A stretch of 11,800 bases of DNA from an uncultured Clostridium sp. Its GTDB lineage: Bacteria; Bacillota; Clostridia; Peptostreptococcales; Peptostreptococcaceae. Each line of letters starts with the position of its first letter. The stretch's first letter is position 1. The stretch is taken from the NCBI GenBank assembly GCA_937944945.1, contig CALEBD010000283.1, positions 1 through 11,800 of the forward strand, given 5' to 3'. The notes below the pieces were generated by a model. That model was not told where the DNA came from. It saw only the letters and a program-made list of their open reading frames with translations, and did no database searches. The position numbers and the translations under genes are program-made. Positions 6,181 through 11,614 of the stretch are shown in pieces.

Positions 6181-6873
6181 TTAAAGATCTTTATAATCGC
6201 AATACTTAATCTTTGTAATAATTCTCTTACCTCTGCGATTTAATAGACCACAAGGTGCTTTAAGTACAAGACCCTCAGCAATATAGTCTTTATTTTCTGC
6301 AATTAAAGACTTGAAACCTGCTTTTACAAAATCCTCAGCTTCTTTAATAGTCATATAACCTACTAAAGGAACAATTTTAAGATTAAGCTTTTTAGCAATA
6401 TCTTCACATGCTTCTCGAGTTAACCAAAGAGATTCACCTGTAGATGTAAGAATTCTTACATCAAATAAAATGAAATCACAATGATCTTTAATATAGTTTC
6501 CACCTTTTTGAATCTTTAGACCATAGCCTTCTCCAAAGATTTCTACTTTTTCAGGATAAACAATTTCTCCTGTTTCTGTTTGTACTTCGAAAGCTTTATA
6601 TAAAGAATCAAACTGGAACAATTCCTCCATTCGCTTATGTAAGTGAGTTGGGATACTTGCGTTTTCAGTTTTCCCACGAATTTCAATCATTCTGAAACCT
6701 GGATGAAAACAACAAGACATATTAGTTCCATCAATCTTTTCAGTAGCTTCCCATTTGAGATCTTTAAGAACTTCAAACTCAGGCTCCGAATATTCCCCAA
6801 GAATTATCGGTTTCTTAGGTTTTGTCATATCTCTTTTATAGAGAGTGTTGATTTTTTGATAATAGGCTCCCAT
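6181..6873 (-). CDS. RNA ligase of the Rnl2-like nucleotidyltransferase group
   Basis: A 230-residue protein with the ordered motifs of ATP-dependent RNA ligases. Motif I is EKIDGTN with the AMP-accepting lysine K46, motif III VEIFGEGYG at 110-118, motif IIIa CDFILFDVR at 132-140, motif IV AEGLVLKAP at 199-207 and motif V near TKIKYCDY at 220-227. The size fits a minimal catalytic core, lacking the C-terminal domain of T4 Rnl2. Family members join 3'-OH and 5'-phosphate RNA ends, and phage versions are thought to repair tRNAs or other RNAs cut by host defence nucleases; that role is inferred here from nearby tRNA and tmRNA genes. The start ATG follows the stop of the 86-residue gene with no gap, which supports Met1 over the alternative Met16. 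Confidence 0.92.
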   Translation of the reverse strand: MGAYYQKINTLYKRDMTKPKKPIILGEYSEPEFEVLKDLKWEATEKIDGTNMSCCFHPGFRMIEIRGKTENASIPTHLHKRMEELFQFDSLYKAFEVQTETGEIVYPEKVEIFGEGYGLKIQKGGNYIKDHCDFILFDVRILTSTGESLWLTREACEDIAKKLNLKIVPLVGYMTIKEAEDFVKAGFKSLIAENKDYIAEGLVLKAPCGLLNRRGKRIITKIKYCDYKDL

Positions 6874-7134
6874 TTATTTCTCTTTAATAAATTCTATATT
6901 CCGAATGCATATTCCTCTAATTGTCGCTATATTGTGAGAAAAGTTTCCAGAGGTTGTTTTAGTACAAATGTTGTGCATATTCTTAAAACAGTCATAAAGT
7001 TCTTGATTCTCGCGTACTTTATTCATATCAGTATATACTAACTTACAAAGTACATCGATCTCAGAATAACTATTAGTGATATTTATTTTATTGCATTCAT
7101 TTAAAATATTTAAAAAATAGTCGTTTGTATTCAT
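6874..7134 (-). CDS. Small hypothetical protein, 86 aa
   Basis: I do not recognise this protein. It is asparagine- and cysteine-rich (five cysteines, no metal-binding spacing that I can name) and mostly helical by composition, with no membrane segment. It starts shortly after tRNA-Ile(UAU), and its TAA directly abuts the ATG of the RNA ligase, so the two are translationally coupled. It may be a partner of the ligase, but that rests on position alone. Confidence 0.7.
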   Translation of the reverse strand: MNTNDYFLNILNECNKINITNSYSEIDVLCKLVYTDMNKVRENQELYDCFKNMHNICTKTTSGNFSHNIATIRGICIRNIEFIKEK

Positions 7135-7158
7135 TTAAGTAATAATTAACATTAATTG

Positions 7159-7231
7159 TACTGCCAGAGGGACTTGAACCCCCAACCTTGATGGTATAAG
7201 CATCCTGCGCTAACCATTGCGCCATGGCAGT
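7159..7231 (-). tRNA. tRNA-Ile (anticodon UAU, reads AUA)
   Basis: On the minus strand a full cloverleaf is visible. The acceptor is ACTGCCA/TGGCAGT (7 bp), the D-arm GCGC-AATGGTTA-GCGC, the anticodon arm GGATG-CTTATAC-CATCA with anticodon TAT, a 5-base variable loop, and the T-arm GGGGG-TTCAAGT-CCCTC. The discriminator is A and CCA is not encoded. The anticodon stem has a G-A mismatch at its first pair. A U34 anticodon for AUA differs from the usual bacterial Ile tRNA with CAU and lysidine, so it would not need the host TilS enzyme. AUA is frequent in the AT-rich genes here. Confidence 0.93.
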
Positions 7232-7589
7232 ATAAAAAATAAAAGTTAAGGCGTGCTGACATGGGCTATTATTCAGCTCTTATTGTCTGGGCCATGCTCT
7301 CTATACTACTATACACCAGTAGACTAACCTTCCTCCTTAACTCTACCTATTCCCACACCTTCCAATGGGTAAACAATAACAGCCTGTACGCCTACAGGAG
7401 AATCTACACTTTACGATCATGTAGTTTAATTCAGGTTCGTGGGTATGAGCCACTCTATCTGGTACTATTTAATCAACAAAATTCAACACTTGTGGAATCA
7501 AGTTTTAGGTACGAGATCTGCGCATAATAAAACCATACAAAAGTATTATTAGAGGCTTCGTTTTTCCTAATGAATTCGTTTGAAAATAG
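7232..7589 (-). other. Gene-free block upstream of tRNA-Ile(UAU)
   Basis: About 360 bases contain no credible ORF. Short hairpins are visible: CCTGTA-CGCC-TACAGG (near 7383-7398), CTACT-ATACACC-AGTAG (near 7306-7322), GCTGA...TCAGC (near 7255-7277) and ACTTG-TGGAAT-CAAGT (near 7488-7503). One element on the minus strand, GTGG-CTCATAC-CCAC, looks like a Met-type anticodon arm, but no D-arm or T-arm surrounds it. The block may be the 5' part of a tRNA precursor or an independent structured RNA that begins after the terminator at 7591-7630. A minus-strand TACTTTTG near 7540 fits the Bacteroidetes TAnnTTTG box, without a convincing -33 element. Confidence 0.45.
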
Positions 7590-7590
7590 G

Positions 7591-7630
7591 TAAAAATAGA
7601 GCCTACACCTTCGATCAGGGAGATGTAGGC
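7591..7630 (-). terminator. Rho-independent-type terminator
   Basis: On the minus strand GCCTACATC pairs with GGTGTAGGC (9 bp with one G-U) around a 12-base loop, followed by TCTATTTTTA. This is the cleanest intrinsic terminator shape in the window. It would end the transcript carrying the 54-residue gene and separate it from the block leading to tRNA-Ile(UAU). Confidence 0.7.
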
Positions 7631-7773
7631 AATGTTTATCGTCCTTTTAGAACTTCATAGTTTTAGTATGGGTTCCTTCTCTTACATATGGTTTTTCCAT
7701 ACGCTCGGTAGAGAAAACTGTAATGTTCTATTACAGGGACTACACCTTTGGTGAAGCAGGTAGGATTTTCTGC
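7631..7773 (-). other. Structured 3' untranslated region of the 54-aa gene
   Basis: Between the stop codon and the terminator lie further hairpins: CTGTAAT-GTTCT-ATTACAG (7718-7736, 7-bp stem), a CATATGG/CCATA.G stem with a T5 loop (near 7685-7703) and CACC-TTT-GGTG. No ORF is credible. The stretch may stabilise the mRNA or be a small RNA released from its 3' end. Confidence 0.4.
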
Positions 7774-7938
7774 CTAACGGCGATAAGTACGGGGAAAGTA
7801 TGCTGCATTATGGCGAACCTTTCGGAACACGCGTACATAGACAGTTTTACCTTCATTATCCTTCACAGGATTTCCCTCCTCATCGAGAAGAACTTCTTTG
7901 AAAGCCATCGTAATAGCCTTCATGTTCATTTTTGCCAT
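7774..7938 (-). CDS. Small basic hypothetical protein, 54 aa
   Basis: The ORF begins MAKMNMKAITMAFKEVLLD and ends in a very basic tail (RVFRKVRHNAAYFPRTYRR) before TAG. The A-rich leader AAAAAGAAAAACA just before the ATG fits Bacteroidetes-type initiation. The middle part (DEEGNPVKDNEGKTVYVRVFR) looks like a beta-hairpin. The basic end suggests nucleic-acid or ribosome contact, which is inference only. Other in-frame ATGs at codons 4, 6 and 11 are possible starts. It follows the 71-residue gene by about 30 bases and is followed by a structured 3' region and a good terminator. Confidence 0.7.
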   Translation of the reverse strand: MAKMNMKAITMAFKEVLLDEEGNPVKDNEGKTVYVRVFRKVRHNAAYFPRTYRR

Positions 7939-7970
7939 TGTTTTTCTTTTTATTTAATAAATAGTACCTT

Positions 7971-8186
7971 TTACTCTAATTCCTTTTCAATTAAGTAATC
8001 GAAAACTTGTTCTAATTGTTCTTTAGTTAAGTCATTACACCGACTTACTTCAATTCCAAGAATAGAAGTAAGAGTTATATCTCTATTGCTGTCAAGTGCA
8101 TCAAGAACATAATAATACATTCTTTCATTTACAACCGCACCACTTGCGAGTTGTTTACCTCTAAACTTTAACATATTCTTAAACAT
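7971..8186 (-). CDS. Small hypothetical protein, 71 aa
   Basis: I do not recognise this protein. It is probably helical and soluble; the end EQLEQVFDYLIEKELE is acidic and amphipathic. An alternative start is Met5. The gene starts 15 bases after the 3' end of the tRNA at 8201-8271, so it is probably read from a transcript in which that tRNA is processed out. Confidence 0.7.
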   Translation of the reverse strand: MFKNMLKFRGKQLASGAVVNERMYYYVLDALDSNRDITLTSILGIEVSRCNDLTKEQLEQVFDYLIEKELE

Positions 8187-8200
8187 ATTTGTTAAATTAG

Positions 8201-8271
8201 AACAGAAGAGAGGAATCGAACCTCTATTTTAACCTTATCGGTGTTACGTTCTACCATTGAACTACTTCTGT
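8201..8271 (-). tRNA. Atypical tRNA: glycine-like body, anticodon GAU (Ile)
   Basis: On the minus strand the acceptor ACAGAAG/CTTCTGT pairs over 7 bp, the D-arm is GTTC-AATGGTA-GAAC, the anticodon region TAACA-CCGATAA-GGTTA (4 pairs plus an A-G mismatch), the variable loop 4 bases and the T-arm AGAGG-TTCGATT-CCTCT. By position the anticodon is GAT (Ile), but base 33 is C instead of the nearly universal U, and the discriminator is U, not the A expected for Ile. TAGTTCAATGGTAGAAC and a U discriminator are typical of bacterial tRNA-Gly. CCA is not encoded. The identity of the amino acid is therefore uncertain; the tRNA fold itself is not. Confidence 0.85.
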
Positions 8272-8276
8272 TTGTT

Positions 8277-8301
8277 GGGAGGATTGCCGTAGGCTCCTCC
8301 C
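8277..8301 (-). other. GC-rich hairpin between the SPFH gene and the tRNA
   Basis: GGGAGGA and TCCTCCC form a perfect 7-bp stem with an 11-base loop, five bases upstream of the tRNA 5' end. The minus-strand sequence after it is AACAAACAG, so it lacks a terminator U-run. It resembles the hairpin upstream of the tmRNA (shared CTAGGGAGG), suggesting a processing signal or 3' barrier for the SPFH mRNA. Confidence 0.6.
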
Positions 8302-8315
8302 TAGCCTTAAAGAAC

Positions 8316-9494
8316 TTAATTCGACATCTTATCTACAAGATCCGATACCATCTTAAGTCCCATCGCATCCATGGCAGTGCCACCACTATTAGCGTTACCG
8401 CCTGCCATAACTACACGAGGAAGCTCAAGTTTTGACAAAGCTTCAGCTACACCGATCTTTGTTTGCATCTCGATAGTAGCTTTTTCCTTCGGGCTCAAGC
8501 CTGCACGTACTAATGCTGCTTGACGGAATGCTTCTGCATCACCTTCAGCTTTCACTTTCTTTGCATTCTCCATTGCTTCCTTAGCAGCAAGAGCAGCTAC
8601 TTCGTAAGCTTGTTGAGCCTTAGTAACTTCAACAGCCTTCACTTTTTCCTGCTCCCACTTTGCAGTCATTGCAGCGGCTTTTCCAAGTTCCTCTGCTTTG
8701 ATTGCATCCTGCTGAGCTGCAGCTGCTTGAGCTTTTGCAGTCTGGATGTCCATGTTTGCTTTCTGCTGTTGTGCAATCTGCTTCTTAACCGTTTCAGAGT
8801 AGTCAATCTTAGAGACTGCTACCTGACCGATCTCCAATCCATAGTAAGCAAACGGCGAAGATTCGCTACGCTTATAACCTCCTGCAGAGAGAGAGTCGGG
8901 GATAAGAGTTGCAATATTGACAATTTTCTTGTCTCCTGTAATTGCATCCATAATCTCAACACGCTTTACAGCAGTTTTGTAGACGCCATTATTGAGCTGA
9001 TCAGTGATATACTCAATAAGATCATTCTTCTTTTCAGCGTAAGATTCGAATGCCGACATAAGAGGACCTGACGCATAAATAACTTTTGTTACAGTAGGCC
9101 GAACGAGGTCGTTAATAAGCCTATCCATACCATTGTAATCCGTCTGGATACGAGACAGATACTTCGGATCAGTAGGTAATTTAACTCGGAGTGAGCCATA
9201 TACCATACCATCCGATGCATCGTTAAAGATAACGGGGATGGGACTTCCCATCTGGTTACCTGAATCGTTATCCGATCCGAACCAGAGCTGCTGGGTCTTG
9301 TAATAAGTCGTCGTCTTACCCCACCACTGCCAGTGGAAGCCAGGCGTCGTCCAATACTCCATGTTACCCGTAAAGGGGTACTGGTTGACCACAATAGTTT
9401 CGTTCTTCACATCCTCTCCAATCTTACCGAGAGACACAACGCAGAAAACTGCGAACACTGCCACGAAGACAGCAATAATCTTTTTTAAATTCAT
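8316..9494 (-). CDS. SPFH/band-7 (prohibitin/flotillin-like) membrane protein
   Basis: A 392-residue protein with one N-terminal transmembrane helix (about residues 5-22, after MNLKK), an SPFH-type domain at roughly 25-240 and a long alanine-rich coiled coil at about 232-330. The latter contains AEGDAEAFRQAALVRAG, the usual 'AEGxAEA' signature at the end of such coils, and a Gly-rich stretch (VVMAGGNANSGG) follows near the C-terminus. SPFH proteins form ring or cage scaffolds on membranes; host HflK/HflC use them to restrain the FtsH protease. A phage copy might organise the membrane or interfere with host SPFH/FtsH, which is inference. The gene is visibly less AT-rich than its small neighbours, with more C/G third positions. 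It ends the membrane-protein cassette. Confidence 0.88.
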   Translation of the reverse strand: MNLKKIIAVFVAVFAVFCVVSLGKIGEDVKNETIVVNQYPFTGNMEYWTTPGFHWQWWGKTTTYYKTQQLWFGSDNDSGNQMGSPIPVIFNDASDGMVYGSLRVKLPTDPKYLSRIQTDYNGMDRLINDLVRPTVTKVIYASGPLMSAFESYAEKKNDLIEYITDQLNNGVYKTAVKRVEIMDAITGDKKIVNIATLIPDSLSAGGYKRSESSPFAYYGLEIGQVAVSKIDYSETVKKQIAQQQKANMDIQTAKAQAAAAQQDAIKAEELGKAAAMTAKWEQEKVKAVEVTKAQQAYEVAALAAKEAMENAKKVKAEGDAEAFRQAALVRAGLSPKEKATIEMQTKIGVAEALSKLELPRVVMAGGNANSGGTAMDAMGLKMVSDLVDKMSN

Positions 9495-9512
9495 ATGATT
9501 TTATAAAAGTGA

Positions 9513-9593
9513 TTAATGTTTCCTTTTGTTTTTAAAACAATCTATTAATAATATCAATAAACAGATTGCAAGAATTGTAAATAGAGGTGCCAT
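9513..9593 (-). CDS. Tiny single-TM protein, 26 aa
   Basis: MAPLFTILAICLLILLIDC is followed by a basic tail (FKNKRKH) and a stop. One hydrophobic helix with positive charges after it suggests N-out or simple membrane anchoring. It begins six bases after the stop of the 51-residue gene and ends 18 bases before the SPFH start, filling the gap. Short length keeps confidence moderate. Confidence 0.5.
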   Translation of the reverse strand: MAPLFTILAICLLILLIDCFKNKRKH

Positions 9594-9599
9594 ATATTT

Positions 9600-9755
9600 T
9601 TACCTCTTAATGAAATAATAGAAGGGTATGATAGCCTTCCATGTTATCTTACGATTAGTTATTTTCCATACATCTAACAGTTGAAAAACAACTGCAGTAT
9701 AATAGAAAATAAACAAGAATCCTAAGAGAATGATTGCAAATCTAAAGAACCACAT
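9600..9755 (-). CDS. Small membrane protein, 51 aa
   Basis: The ORF begins MWFFRFAIILLGFLFIFYYTAV, one N-terminal transmembrane helix, then a basic stretch (WKITNRKITWK) and an aromatic hydrophobic end (IIPFYYFIKR). It starts 10 bases after the stop of the 99-residue gene. The tight spacing on both sides supports a genuine gene in the cassette. Function unknown. Confidence 0.65.
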   Translation of the reverse strand: MWFFRFAIILLGFLFIFYYTAVVFQLLDVWKITNRKITWKAIIPFYYFIKR

Positions 9756-9765
9756 AGTTTAATCG

Positions 9766-10065
9766 TTATCCTGGAATGCTAGCAATACTAGAATTATTAT
9801 TAATGCTATTTCCATTAGGTTGATAAATTTTGATTGTTTGAGGTCGTACATCGATAATTAGTGTATCACGACGATGTTTAAAATTACTATTAATTACTTT
9901 TTCTAAAGAATCTACTTTATACTCAAGATAGTTAATCTCTTTTGTAAACTTATCTGTCCAACTTTGAGTAATTTTACCTTGTACTCCAAAGAAAGCAAAA
10001 TTTACTATAAAGACAAAACCTATTATAATAAATATTGCAAGTGTTCGTAGACTTTTGTTTTCCAT
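9766..10065 (-). CDS. Membrane-anchored coiled-coil protein, 99 aa
   Basis: One transmembrane helix (about residues 8-27) is followed by a heptad-patterned coil (INYLEYKVDSLEKVINS, about 44-60), a strand (DTLIIDVRPQTIKIYQP) and an Asn/Ser-rich tail. With a short basic N-terminus the bulk would face the periplasm. The layout resembles small phage spanin-like or envelope-spacer proteins, but there is no lipoprotein partner overlap that would prove a spanin. It starts three bases after the stop of the lipoprotein gene. Confidence 0.75.
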   Translation of the reverse strand: MENKSLRTLAIFIIIGFVFIVNFAFFGVQGKITQSWTDKFTKEINYLEYKVDSLEKVINSNFKHRRDTLIIDVRPQTIKIYQPNGNSINNNSSIASIPG

Positions 10066-10068
10066 AAA

Positions 10069-10311
10069 TTAATACTGACAAGGACATTCAGGAGAATGAA
10101 GTAAAAACTTTTCTCCATAATTTGTAATATACTTATGTCCATGATACATGAATTCATAGTATTCACAAACAAAAGCGCCACTTTCTTTGTAGACTTTAAA
10201 AGAAGTTGCAGTGATTTTTGTAGGTTTCTTTTCTTGAGAATTGTTGTGGTCTACTTCACAACAAGATACTGCAAATACACATAATGCAAGTACAATAAGT
10301 AACTTTTTCAT
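10069..10311 (-). CDS. Small lipoprotein, 80 aa
   Basis: MKKLLIVLALCVFAVSC is a classical signal peptide ending in a lipobox-like A-V-S-C with C17 as the lipidated residue; a second cysteine and acidic residues (CEVD) follow. The mature part is polar and ends in HSPECPCQY, with Cys and His residues (YHGHKYI) that could bind metal or form disulfides. It is probably anchored in the outer or inner membrane facing the periplasm. It is the first gene of the envelope cassette and follows the 1-kb gene-free block. Phage lipoproteins often block superinfection or act in lysis; neither is shown here. Confidence 0.82.
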   Translation of the reverse strand: MKKLLIVLALCVFAVSCCEVDHNNSQEKKPTKITATSFKVYKESGAFVCEYYEFMYHGHKYITNYGEKFLLHSPECPCQY

Positions 10312-10329
10312 ATTTTTGTTGTAATTATT

Positions 10330-11142
10330 TTTAAAGTAAAAGAGATAGACTGTACGTTCGGATCATCTAAAATGTGACCTCACAATGGTTACAACCCTAC
10401 AGCTAGGTACTGTCGCCATATATTCTTTCGAATCTTCAGACTTTGCCTCTATTATTTTCTAGAACCTATAATACCGACCAAAGTATTATAGGTAAAATGA
10501 TTAAATATACCAGTTGGATAAATTCCAATTACGAGTTTATTGCACCAACTCTTTTCAACCTATTATCATCCGTGTGCAACCTTAGATACTTCAGTACAGG
10601 TATATTTAATCAATAAGAGCAGATATTCATTTGGCTATCAATCATATGACCTCTCATATGCAATTGACTGCTACATCAAACATTCGTAGTTACAGCTACT
10701 AATAGTTTCTATTTTCCCAAACATCATTTAATCTGTACATTGCTTGACGTCTGTTTGCTCTTATAAACTACTAAGTGTAAGTTTCCTTGCGACAACTTAA
10801 TCTTTTCGTTTTTCATTGTGACTATGATAGGCTCCGCCCCTACTCTACTGACCTTCTGTGGCCAGTCGTTTACTGCATTCGTCTCTTAGTCAACCACCTT
10901 AACATAGTAAATACTATTACGACCTTCATCAACTACGACCTTCATCAACTCCAGGTTAGATCAGAAGGATTTAAAAAGTTAGAGGTACTTACGTATGCAA
11001 CTTCCCTCCGCCCGATACTAGGATCTCTTATGATCTGCTAGCCGTTGCAGCCTCTGCCAAGGCATCTCTGTTTCACACAATAAATTGGCAGATCTATCGT
11101 GTTTATCAGATCGTTCAACATATCTAAGTTATATATGTGACT
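10330..11142 (-). ncRNA. Candidate large structured non-coding RNA
   Basis: No credible ORF lies here on either strand. Strong helices follow each other without gaps: ACCTATAATAC/GTATTATAGGT (10464-10474 with 10483-10493, 11 bp), TGATTAAATATACC/GGTATATTTAATCA (10498-10511 with 10599-10612, 14 bp perfect) and ATAAGAGCA/TGCTCTTAT (10613-10621 with 10756-10764, 9 bp), the last two directly abutting. Internal hairpins include CATATGA-CCTC-TCATATG reading 10643-10660, ACTGACC...GGCCAGT (10847-10866 region) and CTGCCAA/TTGGCAG (11054-11060 with 11085-11091). The size, ornate folding and closeness to phage tRNAs recall the GOLLD and ROOL classes of giant phage-associated RNAs, but I see no sequence identity that proves membership. 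Strand and exact ends are inferred. Confidence 0.5.
10919..10950. repeat. Tandem duplication of a 16-bp unit
   Basis: ACGACCTTCATCAACT occurs twice in perfect tandem. It lies in the middle of the structured gene-free block; on the minus strand each unit reads AGTTGATGAAGGTCGT. It looks like a recent duplication or a repeated protein- or RNA-binding site. Confidence 0.9.
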
Positions 11143-11144
11143 TT

Positions 11145-11170
11145 AAAAACTAGAGTTTACGACACTCTAG
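11145..11170 (-). terminator. Terminator-like hairpin inside the gene-free block
   Basis: On the minus strand CTAGAGT-GTCGTAA-ACTCTAG forms a perfect 7-bp stem with a 7-base loop and is followed directly by TTTTT. It would end the transcript of the plug-domain operon and mark the upstream boundary of the large structured RNA. The stem is AT-containing, so efficiency is uncertain. Confidence 0.55.
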
Positions 11171-11357
11171 AAACGATTCACTTTAAGCAATCTAAAACTT
11201 ATTCATCTGGGTTTATGGAAACTATGCCCACCAGAAGTAAAATACAGACTATTTCCTGGATTGTGCGCCACTCTCGCGATATCCTTGTCTTTAATTCCCA
11301 CTCAATTGCGGTTTAATCCTATTACTTAAATTATGTTAACCCTCTTAAGTCCGTAGG
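11171..11357 (-). other. Gene-free stretch after the plug-domain operon
   Basis: Nothing coding is supported. Weak hairpins are visible (CGC-CACTCTC-GCG near 11268-11280; TCTGG/CCAGA arms near 11206-11234). It may be a 3' untranslated region ending at the terminator-like hairpin, or the 5' part of the structured RNA block. Confidence 0.4.
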
Positions 11358-11444
11358 CTATTTTTCTTGAGCTTCAATAGCATTATCATCAATGAACTCA
11401 TCTACTAAAGATTGCCCAATATCATTCGTCTCAATATCTTCCAT
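11358..11444 (-). CDS. Possible acidic micro-protein, 28 aa
   Basis: The short ORF begins MEDIETNDIGQSLVDEFIDD and ends EAQEK before TAG. It is strongly acidic and could form one helix. It starts two bases after the stop of the 55-residue gene, which is the main support; the short length leaves chance possible. Confidence 0.4.
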   Translation of the reverse strand: MEDIETNDIGQSLVDEFIDDNAIEAQEK

Positions 11445-11446
11445 AC

Positions 11447-11614
11447 TTAAGCGTATTTAGTACAAGATATAATTGTTATTTTACTTAGAGAATAATTTTG
11501 TGCTTTTTGTATTGCTTCCTCATCAGAAGTTGCAATGACAAAAGCAAAACTTTGAACTGGTAAATTATCCTCGTTATAAAAATAATATTCTACACAATAT
11601 TTACTCCCTACCAT
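11447..11614 (-). CDS. Small hypothetical protein, 55 aa
   Basis: Begins MVGSKYCVEYYFYNEDNLPV and continues with a helix (SDEEAIQKAQNYSLSK) and a strand (ITIISCTK), a beta-alpha-beta look suggesting a compact domain. The ATG overlaps the last codons of the plug-domain gene by 14 bases in another frame, so the two are translationally coupled. I do not recognise a family. Confidence 0.65.
   Translation of the reverse strand: MVGSKYCVEYYFYNEDNLPVQSFAFVIATSDEEAIQKAQNYSLSKITIISCTKYA

Noticed and set aside
7450..7464. GTGG-CTCATAC-CCAC as a tRNA-Met anticodon arm
   Set aside because: No acceptor, D-arm or T-arm can be formed around it.
7630..7776. Extension of the 54-aa protein by reading TAG as an amino acid (recoded genetic code)
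   Set aside because: The frame would stay open for about 36 codons, but this is not rare by chance, the extension crosses several hairpins, and longer genes here carry no in-frame TAG.
7261..7998. Two plus-strand open frames in the gene-free block and across the 54-aa gene
   Set aside because: Compositionally random, antisense to a better gene, a terminator and hairpins; no credible start context.
10787..11041. Plus-strand 84-codon open frame in the structured block
   Set aside because: It covers the tandem repeat and several helices, has no domain-like pattern and no neighbours on that strand.
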